Shown here piece by piece: positions 10,703-19,586 of a stretch of 64,000 nucleotides of DNA. The first letter of the stretch is position 1. Every line of letters begins with the position of its first letter. The position numbers and the translations under genes are program-made. The notes under the pieces were generated by a model. It saw only the letters and a program-made list of their open reading frames with translations. It had not been told where the DNA came from and ran no database searches. Where the stretch lies: assembly GCA_947258375.1 (NCBI GenBank), contig CAMYIJ010000023.1, positions 1 through 64,000 on the forward strand. The letters are read 5' to 3'. Source of the stretch: an uncultured Acidimicrobiaceae bacterium (GTDB lineage Bacteria; Actinomycetota; Acidimicrobiia; Spongiisociales; UBA5794).

Positions 10703-11851
10703 CTAGACGGGTTCCCGGCGGCGCCCCAGGCCAATCAAAGCGGCCGCCGCAATAAGCAGTCCAAGCGCGATCGCCGACAGCAGGTGGGAGCGGATGGTGA
10801 CCGCGCTGACAGTGATCGAGGCCATGATCTGCGTCACCGGTCCCGGTTTGGGAAGCGCAACCTCGCCGGGCATCGTCGCCAGATCGGCGGTCGCCGTCAG
10901 GTCGTCATCGAATACCGAGAAGGCCAGGGCGCCCTTGTCTCTGTAGCGCGCGTCATCTGTGAGAGGCGGTTCGGTTGAGGGCGGTAGCGTTGTTGTTGGA
11001 GCGCTCCTTGGGGGGCCGACGGTTGTGTTCGGCGGGCCAACCGGTGGATAGGTTGTCGAGATCGGAGGCGCGGTCGTTGCGACCGGGGGGTGACTCGTCG
11101 TAGGCGGCGGCACGGTTGTCGTCGTTGGCGCCGCGGTGGTCGTGGATGTGGTCGTGGATGTTGATGGGGATGTCGTGGAGGTAGCCGTCGTTGTCGTGGG
11201 CGGCACCGAAGTGGTTGTGGTCGGCGCTTCTGTGGTTGTGGTCGAAACGATGGCTTCCTGCCAGGTGCCAAACACCTCGACGTCGTCAATGAACGCGGCA
11301 CCGTTCCACTCCCCGTGAGCCAAGAACCCCACGGAGAAGAACTTCGAGGCGTAGGCCTGCACGTTGTAGGAACGGGCGTGGACCCGGTCATCGTCCTCGT
11401 TGCTCAGGTCAATTGAGTCGAGGGTCGTCCAGTTCCAGCCGTCATAGGCGACGACATCGAGAGACCCACCAGAAGCTTCGTCCACCGCCAGCCGGTACCG
11501 AAACCTCAGAGTGGCGCTGTGGGCGTTCTCGAGATTCGCGCGGCGGGCCAGTCCGGTACCCCAGAAGTCGGTTTCGCCTGCGATGTGCGCGCAACTTGAT
11601 TGCGGGCAGTTGTCGTCGTCCACGATCGCGACGGCCCCTTTGTTCGATCCGCCCCAGTCGAGAACCTCCCACCACGGACCATCGAATAGGTCGGTGCCGT
11701 TGTCTCCGTTGTAGCGACCGGAGGAGAACGTGTCCTTGAAAGAGTACGCGGCACCGGCAGTGGCGCTTGCCGGCGTCAGGGGAGCGATTGCGGCGACCGC
11801 CAGTAGCCATGCCCCGAGGGCCATAGCTGCGGTTCCGAGCCGTCGCTTCAT
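10703..11851 (-). CDS. Secreted, C-terminally membrane-anchored protein with Thr/Pro-rich stalk
   Basis: N-terminal signal peptide, central TTTT/PTTT stalk, C-terminal hydrophobic segment followed by GRRREPV. Confidence 0.75.
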   Translation of the reverse strand: MKRRLGTAAMALGAWLLAVAAIAPLTPASATAGAAYSFKDTFSSGRYNGDNGTDLFDGPWWEVLDWGGSNKGAVAIVDDDNCPQSSCAHIAGETDFWGTGLARRANLENAHSATLRFRYRLAVDEASGGSLDVVAYDGWNWTTLDSIDLSNEDDDRVHARSYNVQAYASKFFSVGFLAHGEWNGAAFIDDVEVFGTWQEAIVSTTTTEAPTTTTSVPPTTTTATSTTSPSTSTTTSTTTAAPTTTTVPPPTTSHPPVATTAPPISTTYPPVGPPNTTVGPPRSAPTTTLPPSTEPPLTDDARYRDKGALAFSVFDDDLTATADLATMPGEVALPKPGPVTQIMASITVSAVTIRSHLLSAIALGLLIAAAALIGLGRRREPV

Positions 11852-13353
11852 TCGAACACCACGACCATCTCCTTGCTCTCTGCGTCTCCACGAGGAGGAG
11901 CATCGATGGGGTCGGGCTGGATGAGCGCATAGATCGGGTCGGGTCGGGACGCCGCTGCGTGGGCGTACACCTGGGCCTCCGGGACCGGGGGGCGCCGGTC
12001 GGGCAAGGCGTCGGCAGGTGCCAGCGGAAGCAGCACGGAGAAGAGCGTCATCCCGAGGGCACGCTCATAGGTGATATCCCCTCCCATGTCGCGAGCCATC
12101 TGGCGGGCGATCGCGAGGCCGAGGCCGACGCTTCCGGACGTCAACGTGGCGGGTCCACCATGCACGAAGCGGGTGAATAGTCGATCTTCCATCTCAGGGC
12201 TGACGCCGGCGCCGTCGTCGAGCACACGGATCACCGCCTGGCCGCCGAGTACGGCTACGTCGACTTCGATCAGGTTGCCTCCGTGGCGTTCCGCATTCGA
12301 AATCAGGTTGCGCAGAATCTGGCGAAGTCGGGATCGGTCGGCCATGCCGACTGTGCGGGCACCGAGCACCTCGAGGCTGGATCCGGCGCGCCGATACTGG
12401 TCGACGAGGTGCTCGACCTCGCTCATCAGCTCGAGCGGCTTGATCTCGTAGGCCAGCGCTTCTGCGTCGATTCGGGCCGCCGCCAGGAGGTCGTCGACCA
12501 TGCGTGACAATTCCGCGGAGTCGTCGTTGATCATCGTGATCAGCTCGAGCGATTCAGTCGGGTCGATCAGACCGTTCTCCAGCAGATACTCACTGAAGCC
12601 GAATATGCTGGTCAGAGGCGTACGCAGCTCATGTGAAATGCCTGCGATGAATTCGTCCTTCGACCGGTTCAGCTCCCTCTCGGCATCGATCTGGGCTTCC
12701 ATGTGGACTTCGCGCTCACGGTATTGGCGCCGGACGATGAGCTGGTGGATGATGATGGCAGCCCCGGGGATGAGCAGCGTGACAATCAATCGTGTGATGT
12801 TCTCGGTGGTCCCGGCGCTCGAGGCGGCGTTGTCAATGCGGGCTGCCTGGAACTGCTGCTGCTCGTGGAGCGACTCGGCGGCCCGGCCGTAGGCAGGTTC
12901 ATAATCACGCGTCAGCGTGGCATCGGCGTCCCGGATATCGCCTCGTTCCATCTGCGCCAATGCGGTGCGGCCCAAAGTGATCGTCCGCTCGATATCGGCG
13001 ACCTCCTGGCGGCTCCTGTCGGGTGCCGACTCGACAAAGCTGGCGAGGGCATCGAGGCTGGCATGCGCCTCGGCTCGCGCCTGGTTGGCGGCCTCGTCCG
13101 AAGCGACCGTCAACCGGTGGTCGACGGTGAATACGAGCGCTTGATTGACCGCCGCCCGGCTGACGGCAGCCGTCCCCGCGGCTGCATTGGCCCACTGCAA
13201 CTCCTGTGAGCTCTCCGCGATCTCACGGGCGGACGCCGCATTCGAAAACGCCAGAGCAAACGCGACGAGCATCATGCCGGTCGCTCCGGAAACGGCTATG
13301 GCGACCAATCCGCGTTTGAGCAGGAATTGACCGCGTATGCCCTTCGACTTCAT
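11848..13353 (-). CDS. Sensor histidine kinase
   Basis: H-box ISHELRTPLTSIFGFSEYL, N-box LRNLISNAERHGG, G-box DDGAGVS, GSVGLGLAIARQMARDMGG; ATG at 13353 gives MKSKGIRGQFLLKRG. Confidence 0.9.
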   Translation of the reverse strand: MKSKGIRGQFLLKRGLVAIAVSGATGMMLVAFALAFSNAASAREIAESSQELQWANAAAGTAAVSRAAVNQALVFTVDHRLTVASDEAANQARAEAHASLDALASFVESAPDRSRQEVADIERTITLGRTALAQMERGDIRDADATLTRDYEPAYGRAAESLHEQQQFQAARIDNAASSAGTTENITRLIVTLLIPGAAIIIHQLIVRRQYREREVHMEAQIDAERELNRSKDEFIAGISHELRTPLTSIFGFSEYLLENGLIDPTESLELITMINDDSAELSRMVDDLLAAARIDAEALAYEIKPLELMSEVEHLVDQYRRAGSSLEVLGARTVGMADRSRLRQILRNLISNAERHGGNLIEVDVAVLGGQAVIRVLDDGAGVSPEMEDRLFTRFVHGGPATLTSGSVGLGLAIARQMARDMGGDITYERALGMTLFSVLLPLAPADALPDRRPPVPEAQVYAHAAASRPDPIYALIQPDPIDAPPRGDAESKEMVVVFE

Positions 13354-13513
13354 AGAGAATCCATCGGCATCAAGCGAGAATCGCTGTGCGCCATTGTCCC
13401 GGCATCCGGGCGAACTAGTCACTTTTCCGGTGTCACGATTGACTTCGCCGGACCGTTCCGCCGACGCCGCGTGTTTAGTACGATGTCTCAGCAACGCGCG
13501 ATGAGGGGCAGCG

Positions 13514-13891
13514 ATGCGACCGAAGAAGCAGATCAACCCTGGGGCCCACCGCTCGGGCACTGCGTCCTATGCGAGCAAGGGCCGCTACTTCACAACGGGG
13601 CTGCCGGCGGCGCCCCCCGAACCCATCGCGGATTCTCCAGAACACTATGAGGTGTCCCGAGCCGAGACTCCGCGTGAGAGCAAGTACCTTGGCCGGGCCT
13701 CTGTTGGTCCCCGCGCAGGTGACGTTGAGCCGGCCATTGATGAATCGGCCCATGTCGAGTGGGTAGATCCGCTCGATCAGGACGAGTTCGACTTGACGCA
13801 GATCACGATCGATCTGCGGCCGTCGATGATCGATGAACCACCCGACTCGTACTACCAGCGTTTCAGCTCGCGAGTGCCCGGCCACCAGTGA
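13514..13891 (+). CDS. Hypothetical protein, 125 aa
   Basis: ORF upstream of and overlapping the flippase-transferase gene; no domain recognised. Confidence 0.45.
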   Translation: MRPKKQINPGAHRSGTASYASKGRYFTTGLPAAPPEPIADSPEHYEVSRAETPRESKYLGRASVGPRAGDVEPAIDESAHVEWVDPLDQDEFDLTQITIDLRPSMIDEPPDSYYQRFSSRVPGHQ

Positions 13892-15866
13892 GATTCCGCC
13901 GTTAACCAGCGCGAATTACACTCCGCCGATCGACATCCCTCGAGACGCTCCGGACGAATCACAGCGGCCCTATGGAGAGGATTCCGCAGAGGCCCCGGGC
14001 AACGCCGACCCGGCGTCGGCGAGGACGCGCTTCGCCCGCCTGACCGAAGACGGCACCGGGTTCATCGTCGGCGGCAGCCTGATCGCCGGCATCGGCGCCT
14101 ACATCTATCAGTTCCTCGGGGGCCAATCGCTCGGCGCCGAGGCGTTTGCGCCCGTTTCGGTACTGCTGACGATCCACTTCCTGATCTTCATCGTGATACT
14201 GCTGCCTATCGAGCAGTTGATCATTCGCCGGTTGACTCTCGATCGGACCGCCACGGGTGTTCCCCCGCGGGTGTGGGCCCTTGTCGTCGCGGCTGCGTTC
14301 TTTTCGGTCGGATACGCCTGGATCGGTGTGGAATCGCTGCTCCGCGGCGACATGCGCTTCGTCGGCTTCATTGCGGCGACGATCGCCGTCCATACGGTTT
14401 TTGTTGTCGGGCGCGGCCATCTGGCGGGGTGGCGCCGGTTTCGGGCCTATGGCATGTCGAGCGGGGCGGCGTCGCTGCTTCGGCTGACCGTCGCCGCGGC
14501 AATCCTGATCGTACGACCGACGGCAACGGGTTTCGCCCTCGGGCTGATCCTGGGCCCGCTTGTCATCTTTCTATGGCGGCCGCTGCGGCCGGTGCCCGTT
14601 GATCGGGTGGCCCTTGCTCCGGATGAAGCCGGGAGCCTTGGTGAACAGGGGCTGCTTTTCGGGTTGGTCCTGTCATCGGCCGTGTCCCAGGTGCTGCTTC
14701 TTGCCGGCCCGCTGGCAGTGGCCGCACTCGGCGCCGGGGAGGCCGTTGTCAGCGTCGCGTTCGCCACATTCACCCTGCTGCGAGCCCCGCTGACCCTTGG
14801 CTACAACCTTCTAGCCCGGATCCTGCCGCCTTTCACGGAGATGGCGGCCAAGGGCGCCCGCCAGGAGCTGCGTGCCTGGGGCCGCGGCATCGGTATCGCC
14901 GCACTCCTTCTCGGCGGGGCCGCTGCGGGGGTGGGCGGGCTGATCGGACCGCCTCTGGTCGGGCTCTTCTTCGGCACCGATTTCCGCCCGGCAAGTTCTG
15001 TTGCCGGCCTGGTCGCGGCCGGTGTGGTGCTCGCCGGAGCCGGGTTGTTCGTCGGGCAAATCCTCGTGGCACGGGGTCAGCCGGTCCGTTTGGCGGCGGC
15101 GTGGCTGGTCGGCGTCGTGGGGGCGGGAGTCGCGTTGTGGCTGGCAGGAGGAGACCCCTTCCAGCGGGTCGCCGTGGCCTTCGTGATCGGCGAAGCCCTG
15201 GCGCTGACGGCGCTCGTCGTCGGGGCGGTGGCCGTTCCCGGCTCCAATGGGCGCGGCTACGAGTTGGCCAAACGCTCCCTGGACATCGGTGGAGCGATTG
15301 CGGTTCTCGTGCTGCTGTCGCCGCTGCTGATACTGGCTGCACTGCTGGTGAAACTCGACTCGGCGGGTCCCGCCTTCTTTCGCCAGGAACGCGTCGGCCG
15401 CAGTGGCCGGCACTTCGCGATGCTGAAAATCCGCACGATGCGAGCCGATGGGGGAGAGGAGGTCTTCGTCGAGCACCTGCGACGGATCGAAGAGGAGGTG
15501 TCGGCATCGCAGGCGGGCTCCCTCAAGATCGAGGACGATCCGCGGGTAACCCGGCTCGGGAGACATCTCAGAGCTACTTCCCTCGACGAGCTACCCAATC
15601 TGTGGAATGTGATTCGCGGATCGATGTCCCTGGTCGGGCCCCGTCCGCTCGTACCGGCTGAGGCGGAGCTGATTGGCCTCGACCACGCTCGATTCGCCGT
15701 CAAACCGGGCGTCACCGGACTGGCCCAGGTATCCGGTCGGGATGAGATCAGCCTCGAGGAACGTTCTGACCTCGACGCGCAATACGTGGCATCCCGCTCG
15801 TTGCGAGTCGACCTGTCGATTCTCCGCCGAACTGTGGTTACCGTGCTGCGGCGGCGGGGCGGCTAG
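13833..15866 (+). CDS. Fusion of MOP-type polysaccharide flippase and polyprenyl-phosphate sugar-1-phosphate transferase
   Basis: N-terminal ~450 aa multi-TM MOP/Wzx-like region; C-terminal YELAKRSLDIGGAIAVLVLLSPLLILAALLVKLDSAGPAFFRQERVGR...LDELPNLWNVIRGSMSLVGPRP is the bacterial sugar transferase signature. Confidence 0.88.
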   Translation: MNHPTRTTSVSARECPATSEIPPLTSANYTPPIDIPRDAPDESQRPYGEDSAEAPGNADPASARTRFARLTEDGTGFIVGGSLIAGIGAYIYQFLGGQSLGAEAFAPVSVLLTIHFLIFIVILLPIEQLIIRRLTLDRTATGVPPRVWALVVAAAFFSVGYAWIGVESLLRGDMRFVGFIAATIAVHTVFVVGRGHLAGWRRFRAYGMSSGAASLLRLTVAAAILIVRPTATGFALGLILGPLVIFLWRPLRPVPVDRVALAPDEAGSLGEQGLLFGLVLSSAVSQVLLLAGPLAVAALGAGEAVVSVAFATFTLLRAPLTLGYNLLARILPPFTEMAAKGARQELRAWGRGIGIAALLLGGAAAGVGGLIGPPLVGLFFGTDFRPASSVAGLVAAGVVLAGAGLFVGQILVARGQPVRLAAAWLVGVVGAGVALWLAGGDPFQRVAVAFVIGEALALTALVVGAVAVPGSNGRGYELAKRSLDIGGAIAVLVLLSPLLILAALLVKLDSAGPAFFRQERVGRSGRHFAMLKIRTMRADGGEEVFVEHLRRIEEEVSASQAGSLKIEDDPRVTRLGRHLRATSLDELPNLWNVIRGSMSLVGPRPLVPAEAELIGLDHARFAVKPGVTGLAQVSGRDEISLEERSDLDAQYVASRSLRVDLSILRRTVVTVLRRRGG

Positions 15867-15900
15867 TTTTGCCGGCAGCCGGGAGGAGGCCTTGAAGAAC

Positions 15901-16299
15901 ATGGATCCGGTGACAACTGCTCTCATGAATCCGGACTCGACGATCGCCGTTGTTGGTGCCACCGACGATCCGGGGAAGTACGGAGCTGTGATCTACCGTG
16001 ATCTCAAAGGCAAGGGCTTCACCGTGTACGCCGTCAACCCCGGGCGGGAGACCGTCGCCGGCGATCCGGCCTACCCAACTCTGGCCGACCTGCCGGAGGC
16101 CCCCACAATCGTCAACTTCGTGGTTCCTCCGCATGTGTCTCTTGCGGTCCTCGCTGAAGCCAAGTCACTTGGGTATCGCCTCGTGTGGCTTCAGCCCGGT
16201 TCGTCGTCGCCGGCGGTTCGCGAATATGTCGAAGCAAACGGCTTTGAGCACCTCATCGATGCCTGCATCATGGTGTCCGCCCCCAGAAGGAAGATATGA
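15901..16299 (+). CDS. CoA-binding domain protein (YccU-like)
   Basis: TIAVVGATDDPGKYGAVIYRDLKGKGFTVYAVNP...LVWLQPGSSSP...DACIMV; stop overlaps next ATG (ATGA). Confidence 0.8.
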   Translation: MDPVTTALMNPDSTIAVVGATDDPGKYGAVIYRDLKGKGFTVYAVNPGRETVAGDPAYPTLADLPEAPTIVNFVVPPHVSLAVLAEAKSLGYRLVWLQPGSSSPAVREYVEANGFEHLIDACIMVSAPRRKI

Positions 16300-17261
16300 G
16301 CGAAACCCTCGAGGAATTCAAGAACTCCTTCTACTACGGCAGCCGCAGTGACCTGTCGTTCAAGTTTCTCAAGAACTTGCCTCCGGAGGTTGCGGCCGAG
16401 GCGATTCGACAGATCCTCGAAGCCGTCGTCACATCGTTCGATACCGGCGAGGTCACCGAACTGCACGATCTCGTGATCCGCTGGCAGGTTGACGCCTATC
16501 GGCCGGCGGAGGGTTCGCAACGCAAGTACGTATACGACGATGCTCCCTTTGTCCTCCCCGGGAAACCTCTGAAAGAGAGCCGGGTCGGTTTGATGACGTC
16601 GTCGGGCCACTTTGTGTCCGGCGACGATCCTGAGCCATTCGGGGTGAAGGACATGACCCAGCGCGAGGCCGAGGATCGGATAGGTGAGTTCCTCAGGGAG
16701 ACCCCGACCATGTCGACAATCGGTCGGGACATCGACGCCGCTGATCTGCGGCTTCGCCACGGCGGTTACGACACTCGCAGCGCCCTCGAGGATTTCAACG
16801 TAACGTTCCCGCGTGACGCGCTGCTGGCGGCCCGGGGGGCCGGCCGCATCGCCGAAGTGGCCGATCCAATGTACTCGTTCCCCGGGGCGGCATCGCAGGG
16901 CCGCCTCCGCAAGAACGTTCTCCCGAGATGGGTGGAGATGCTTCATGGCGCGGCGATCGATGTACTGCTACTGGTGCCCGTCTGACCCATGTGCCACGTG
17001 TCGGTCGGGCACGTCGCGCGGGCCGTCGAGGAGTCGGGGATACCGACGGCCGGGGTCTACGTTTCTGCTTTTCGGTTTGTTGCCGAGGAGATGAACTTGC
17101 CACGGACTCTGATCACTCACCACCCGTTCGGGCGGCCGATGGGGCCCGTGGGACAGCCCGACCGCCACCTCGAGGTCGTGATGGCTGCTCTCAGCCTCTT
17201 CGAGTCGGCAGATCGCGGTGGAACCGTCGTTGAGATGCCAGGACGCTTCGCCCCCGGCTGA
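16296..17261 (+). CDS. Glycine/sarcosine/betaine/D-proline reductase component B-like selenoprotein; in-frame UGA (Sec) at 16983-16985
   Basis: ORFs 16296..16985 and 16989..17261 share one frame and are separated only by TGA then CCC; joined product reads ...DVLLLVPV-U-PMCHVSVGHVARAVEESGIPTAGVYVSAFRF..., continuous GrdB/PrdB-like homology with a UxxC motif; hairpin GUGCC...GGCAC just downstream. Confidence 0.82.
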
Positions 17262-17281
17262 CGCCACCTACCCGGACTCGG

Positions 17282-19477
17282 CTAGGAGATGAAGCGCTCG
17301 ATCAGGCGGCGGCGAAATGTCATCGTCTCCACAACCGGCGTGTGAATCAGCAAGGCCGGGCAGTCGAGTCGCTCAGCGATGCGGTCGGCGAGATCTGTGG
17401 CAACTTGGAAGCGATGTGAGGGCGCCCCCATGAGGACCAGGTTGGCGCCCCGAGATAGTCGAGCGAGTGTGGCGACGAGATTCTCGGCCGCCTCGACCTG
17501 AGATTCGACGGGCACCCCAAGGGTCAGCATCAGACGCTTGTGATATTCGTCGATGGCGCCGAGCTGCTCGTCGGAGGCTGTGGCCTGGGCAACGTGAATC
17601 AGCCGCAGGCTGGCACTCTCCGCCCGGGCGATCCGCTCTGCCATGTTGAGCTTCAGCGGGTCATAGGGGCCCCCGGTCCCCATCACAACGATGTTGCGGA
17701 TCTTGGTCAGGTGCCGGTTGCGCAGAAACGCCGAGTCGCTCGGGAGGTGATCGCGCAGCCAGCGCCAATCGCGGACGATATGCCTCGTGGCCGGGAGCTC
17801 CTGAGGCAAGTCGGCCAGCACCATGTCGACCTCGTTGCGTTCGGCATAAAGGTGTACGGCGCCTCGCCGGTTGCCTTCGGGGTCGTGCTCGACCGAGATT
17901 TCGATGCCGCGCGCGGCCCCGGCCGCGATGTCATCCTCGGAGAGAACGGGCACGGGTAGGCGGTCGTCGAAGTGCATAACGTGGAGACGTCCCCCCGGTT
18001 CCGCCAGCATGTGCATCGCCAGCCTTATCAGGTTCTGTTGCCGCTCCAATCGGGCGGGGCGGCGCAGCACAACGAGGATGTGGCGGAAACCTTCGCCGTC
18101 GACTGCGGCCGCGGTCTCGGCCACGTAACGGTCCTGGGCTCGAACTCGCAGTGCATCGCGTGCCGCCGATTCGTGGGAGGCGCGGGCCTGGCCGAACCCG
18201 CGATACCAGAGGAACCCGGCGACGATGAAGCCGACGGCGCCGATCGTGGGGATCAGCCCGATCTGGGTGAGGAGGCCCAGGCTGGAGAGGATCCCGAAGA
18301 TCTGGACATAGGGGTACGCGGGGGAGCGGAACGCTGGGTGATACCAGGAAAGGCGGCTCTCGCGGAACGCGATGTGAGCCAGATTCAGGAACGCGAAGAC
18401 GAGCAGTTGAAAGGCCGAGGCCAGTTTGGCGAGCTCGAGCAGAGGGACCAATCCCACCAGCAATCCCAGCACGGTGCCGGTGAAGATAATGGAGCTGATC
18501 GGTGCGCCCGAGCGACTGCTGATCCGGTTGAGGAAGGCCGGGGCCAGCTGGTCCCGACTCATGGCGAAGGGATAGCGGGCCGACGCCACCAGTCCGGCGT
18601 TGCCCATCGAGATCAGGGCGATGACGGCCGTCGCCGAGATGACAATCTCGCCGACTCGTCCGAAAATCTGCTCGGCCGCGGTGGCAACCGGCGTCGTGGT
18701 GGCTGCGAGCTCTGCCGCGGGAGTGACGCCCACCATGATTGCGACGACCGCCGGATACAGCAGCATCATCAAGCCGATGGACATGAACATGCCGCGGGGG
18801 ATGGTCCGCTCCGGGTTGCGGACCTCCTCCGCGATGGACGCGATCTTGGTGACGCCGGCGTACGAGACGAATACCACCGCGGCCGCCGAGATGAGCGCCT
18901 TGTTGCCTTGCGTCAGAAACGGCTCGAATGCGCTGGTTGCGATGTCCGGCGTACCGAACGTCACAAACCCGACTAGGACTAGGAGCACACCCGCGACCAG
19001 TACCGTCTGGAGGGCCATCGACTGCTTGACGCCGATGAGGTTCAACGCGATCAGCGCAACGGTGATGAGAACACCGACGAGACGTGCATCGGCTGTGATA
19101 AAAAGCGACAAGTAGGCGCTCAGTCCCACCAGGGCAAAGGCGGCCTTGAATGTCAGCGAGAACCACACGCCGAAACCGGCAATGGTTCCCATCATCGGTC
19201 CCATCGCGCGGTGGATGAAGAGGTAGGTGCCGCCGGCCGCCGGCATCGCAGTTGCCATCTCGGCTTTCGAAAAGACCGCCGGCAGCACGACAATGCCGGC
19301 AACGACGTAGGCGACCATCGCCGACGGGCCCGTGATCTTGAAGGCGAGGCTCGGGAGGACGAATATCCCCGACCCGATCATCGCTCCGATGGAAAGTGTC
19401 AGAACGCCGATGAGCCCCAGGCTGCGGTGCAGCTGGCTATCGCTTTCCGGGGCCTGGTCGCGTTGTAGGGAACTCAA
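17282..19477 (-). CDS. APC-superfamily amino acid permease with C-terminal universal stress protein domain
   Basis: N-terminal GVLTLSIGAMIGSGIFVLPSLAFKITGP; C-terminal USP-like region (RNIVVMGTGG...LVLMGAPSHRF). Confidence 0.88.
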   Translation of the reverse strand: MSSLQRDQAPESDSQLHRSLGLIGVLTLSIGAMIGSGIFVLPSLAFKITGPSAMVAYVVAGIVVLPAVFSKAEMATAMPAAGGTYLFIHRAMGPMMGTIAGFGVWFSLTFKAAFALVGLSAYLSLFITADARLVGVLITVALIALNLIGVKQSMALQTVLVAGVLLVLVGFVTFGTPDIATSAFEPFLTQGNKALISAAAVVFVSYAGVTKIASIAEEVRNPERTIPRGMFMSIGLMMLLYPAVVAIMVGVTPAAELAATTTPVATAAEQIFGRVGEIVISATAVIALISMGNAGLVASARYPFAMSRDQLAPAFLNRISSRSGAPISSIIFTGTVLGLLVGLVPLLELAKLASAFQLLVFAFLNLAHIAFRESRLSWYHPAFRSPAYPYVQIFGILSSLGLLTQIGLIPTIGAVGFIVAGFLWYRGFGQARASHESAARDALRVRAQDRYVAETAAAVDGEGFRHILVVLRRPARLERQQNLIRLAMHMLAEPGGRLHVMHFDDRLPVPVLSEDDIAAGAARGIEISVEHDPEGNRRGAVHLYAERNEVDMVLADLPQELPATRHIVRDWRWLRDHLPSDSAFLRNRHLTKIRNIVVMGTGGPYDPLKLNMAERIARAESASLRLIHVAQATASDEQLGAIDEYHKRLMLTLGVPVESQVEAAENLVATLARLSRGANLVLMGAPSHRFQVATDLADRIAERLDCPALLIHTPVVETMTFRRRLIERFIS

Positions 19478-19555
19478 GTACCCAGCAAGCTACCCATCTC
19501 AGCAGAACACCGCCTGCAATTCATGGTAATTGTTGCCAGAATTGCTGTTCCGGGC

Positions 19556-19586
19556 GATCTCGATCAAATCCTGACTTGATCGAGAT
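19556..19586 (-). terminator. Inverted repeat at the 3' end of aceA
   Basis: ATCTCGATCAA-8nt-TTGATCGAGAT, perfect 11-bp arms directly after the aceA stop; no strong T-tract. Confidence 0.55.

Noticed and set aside
16989-17261. Separate 90-aa gene starting at ATG 16989
   Set aside because: Same frame as the upstream ORF with only UGA-CCC between, and homology continues across the UGA; better read as the C-terminus of one selenoprotein.
17931-19166. 411-aa alternate-frame minus-strand ORF within the APC permease
   Set aside because: Arg/His/Pro-rich out-of-frame translation of a real gene.
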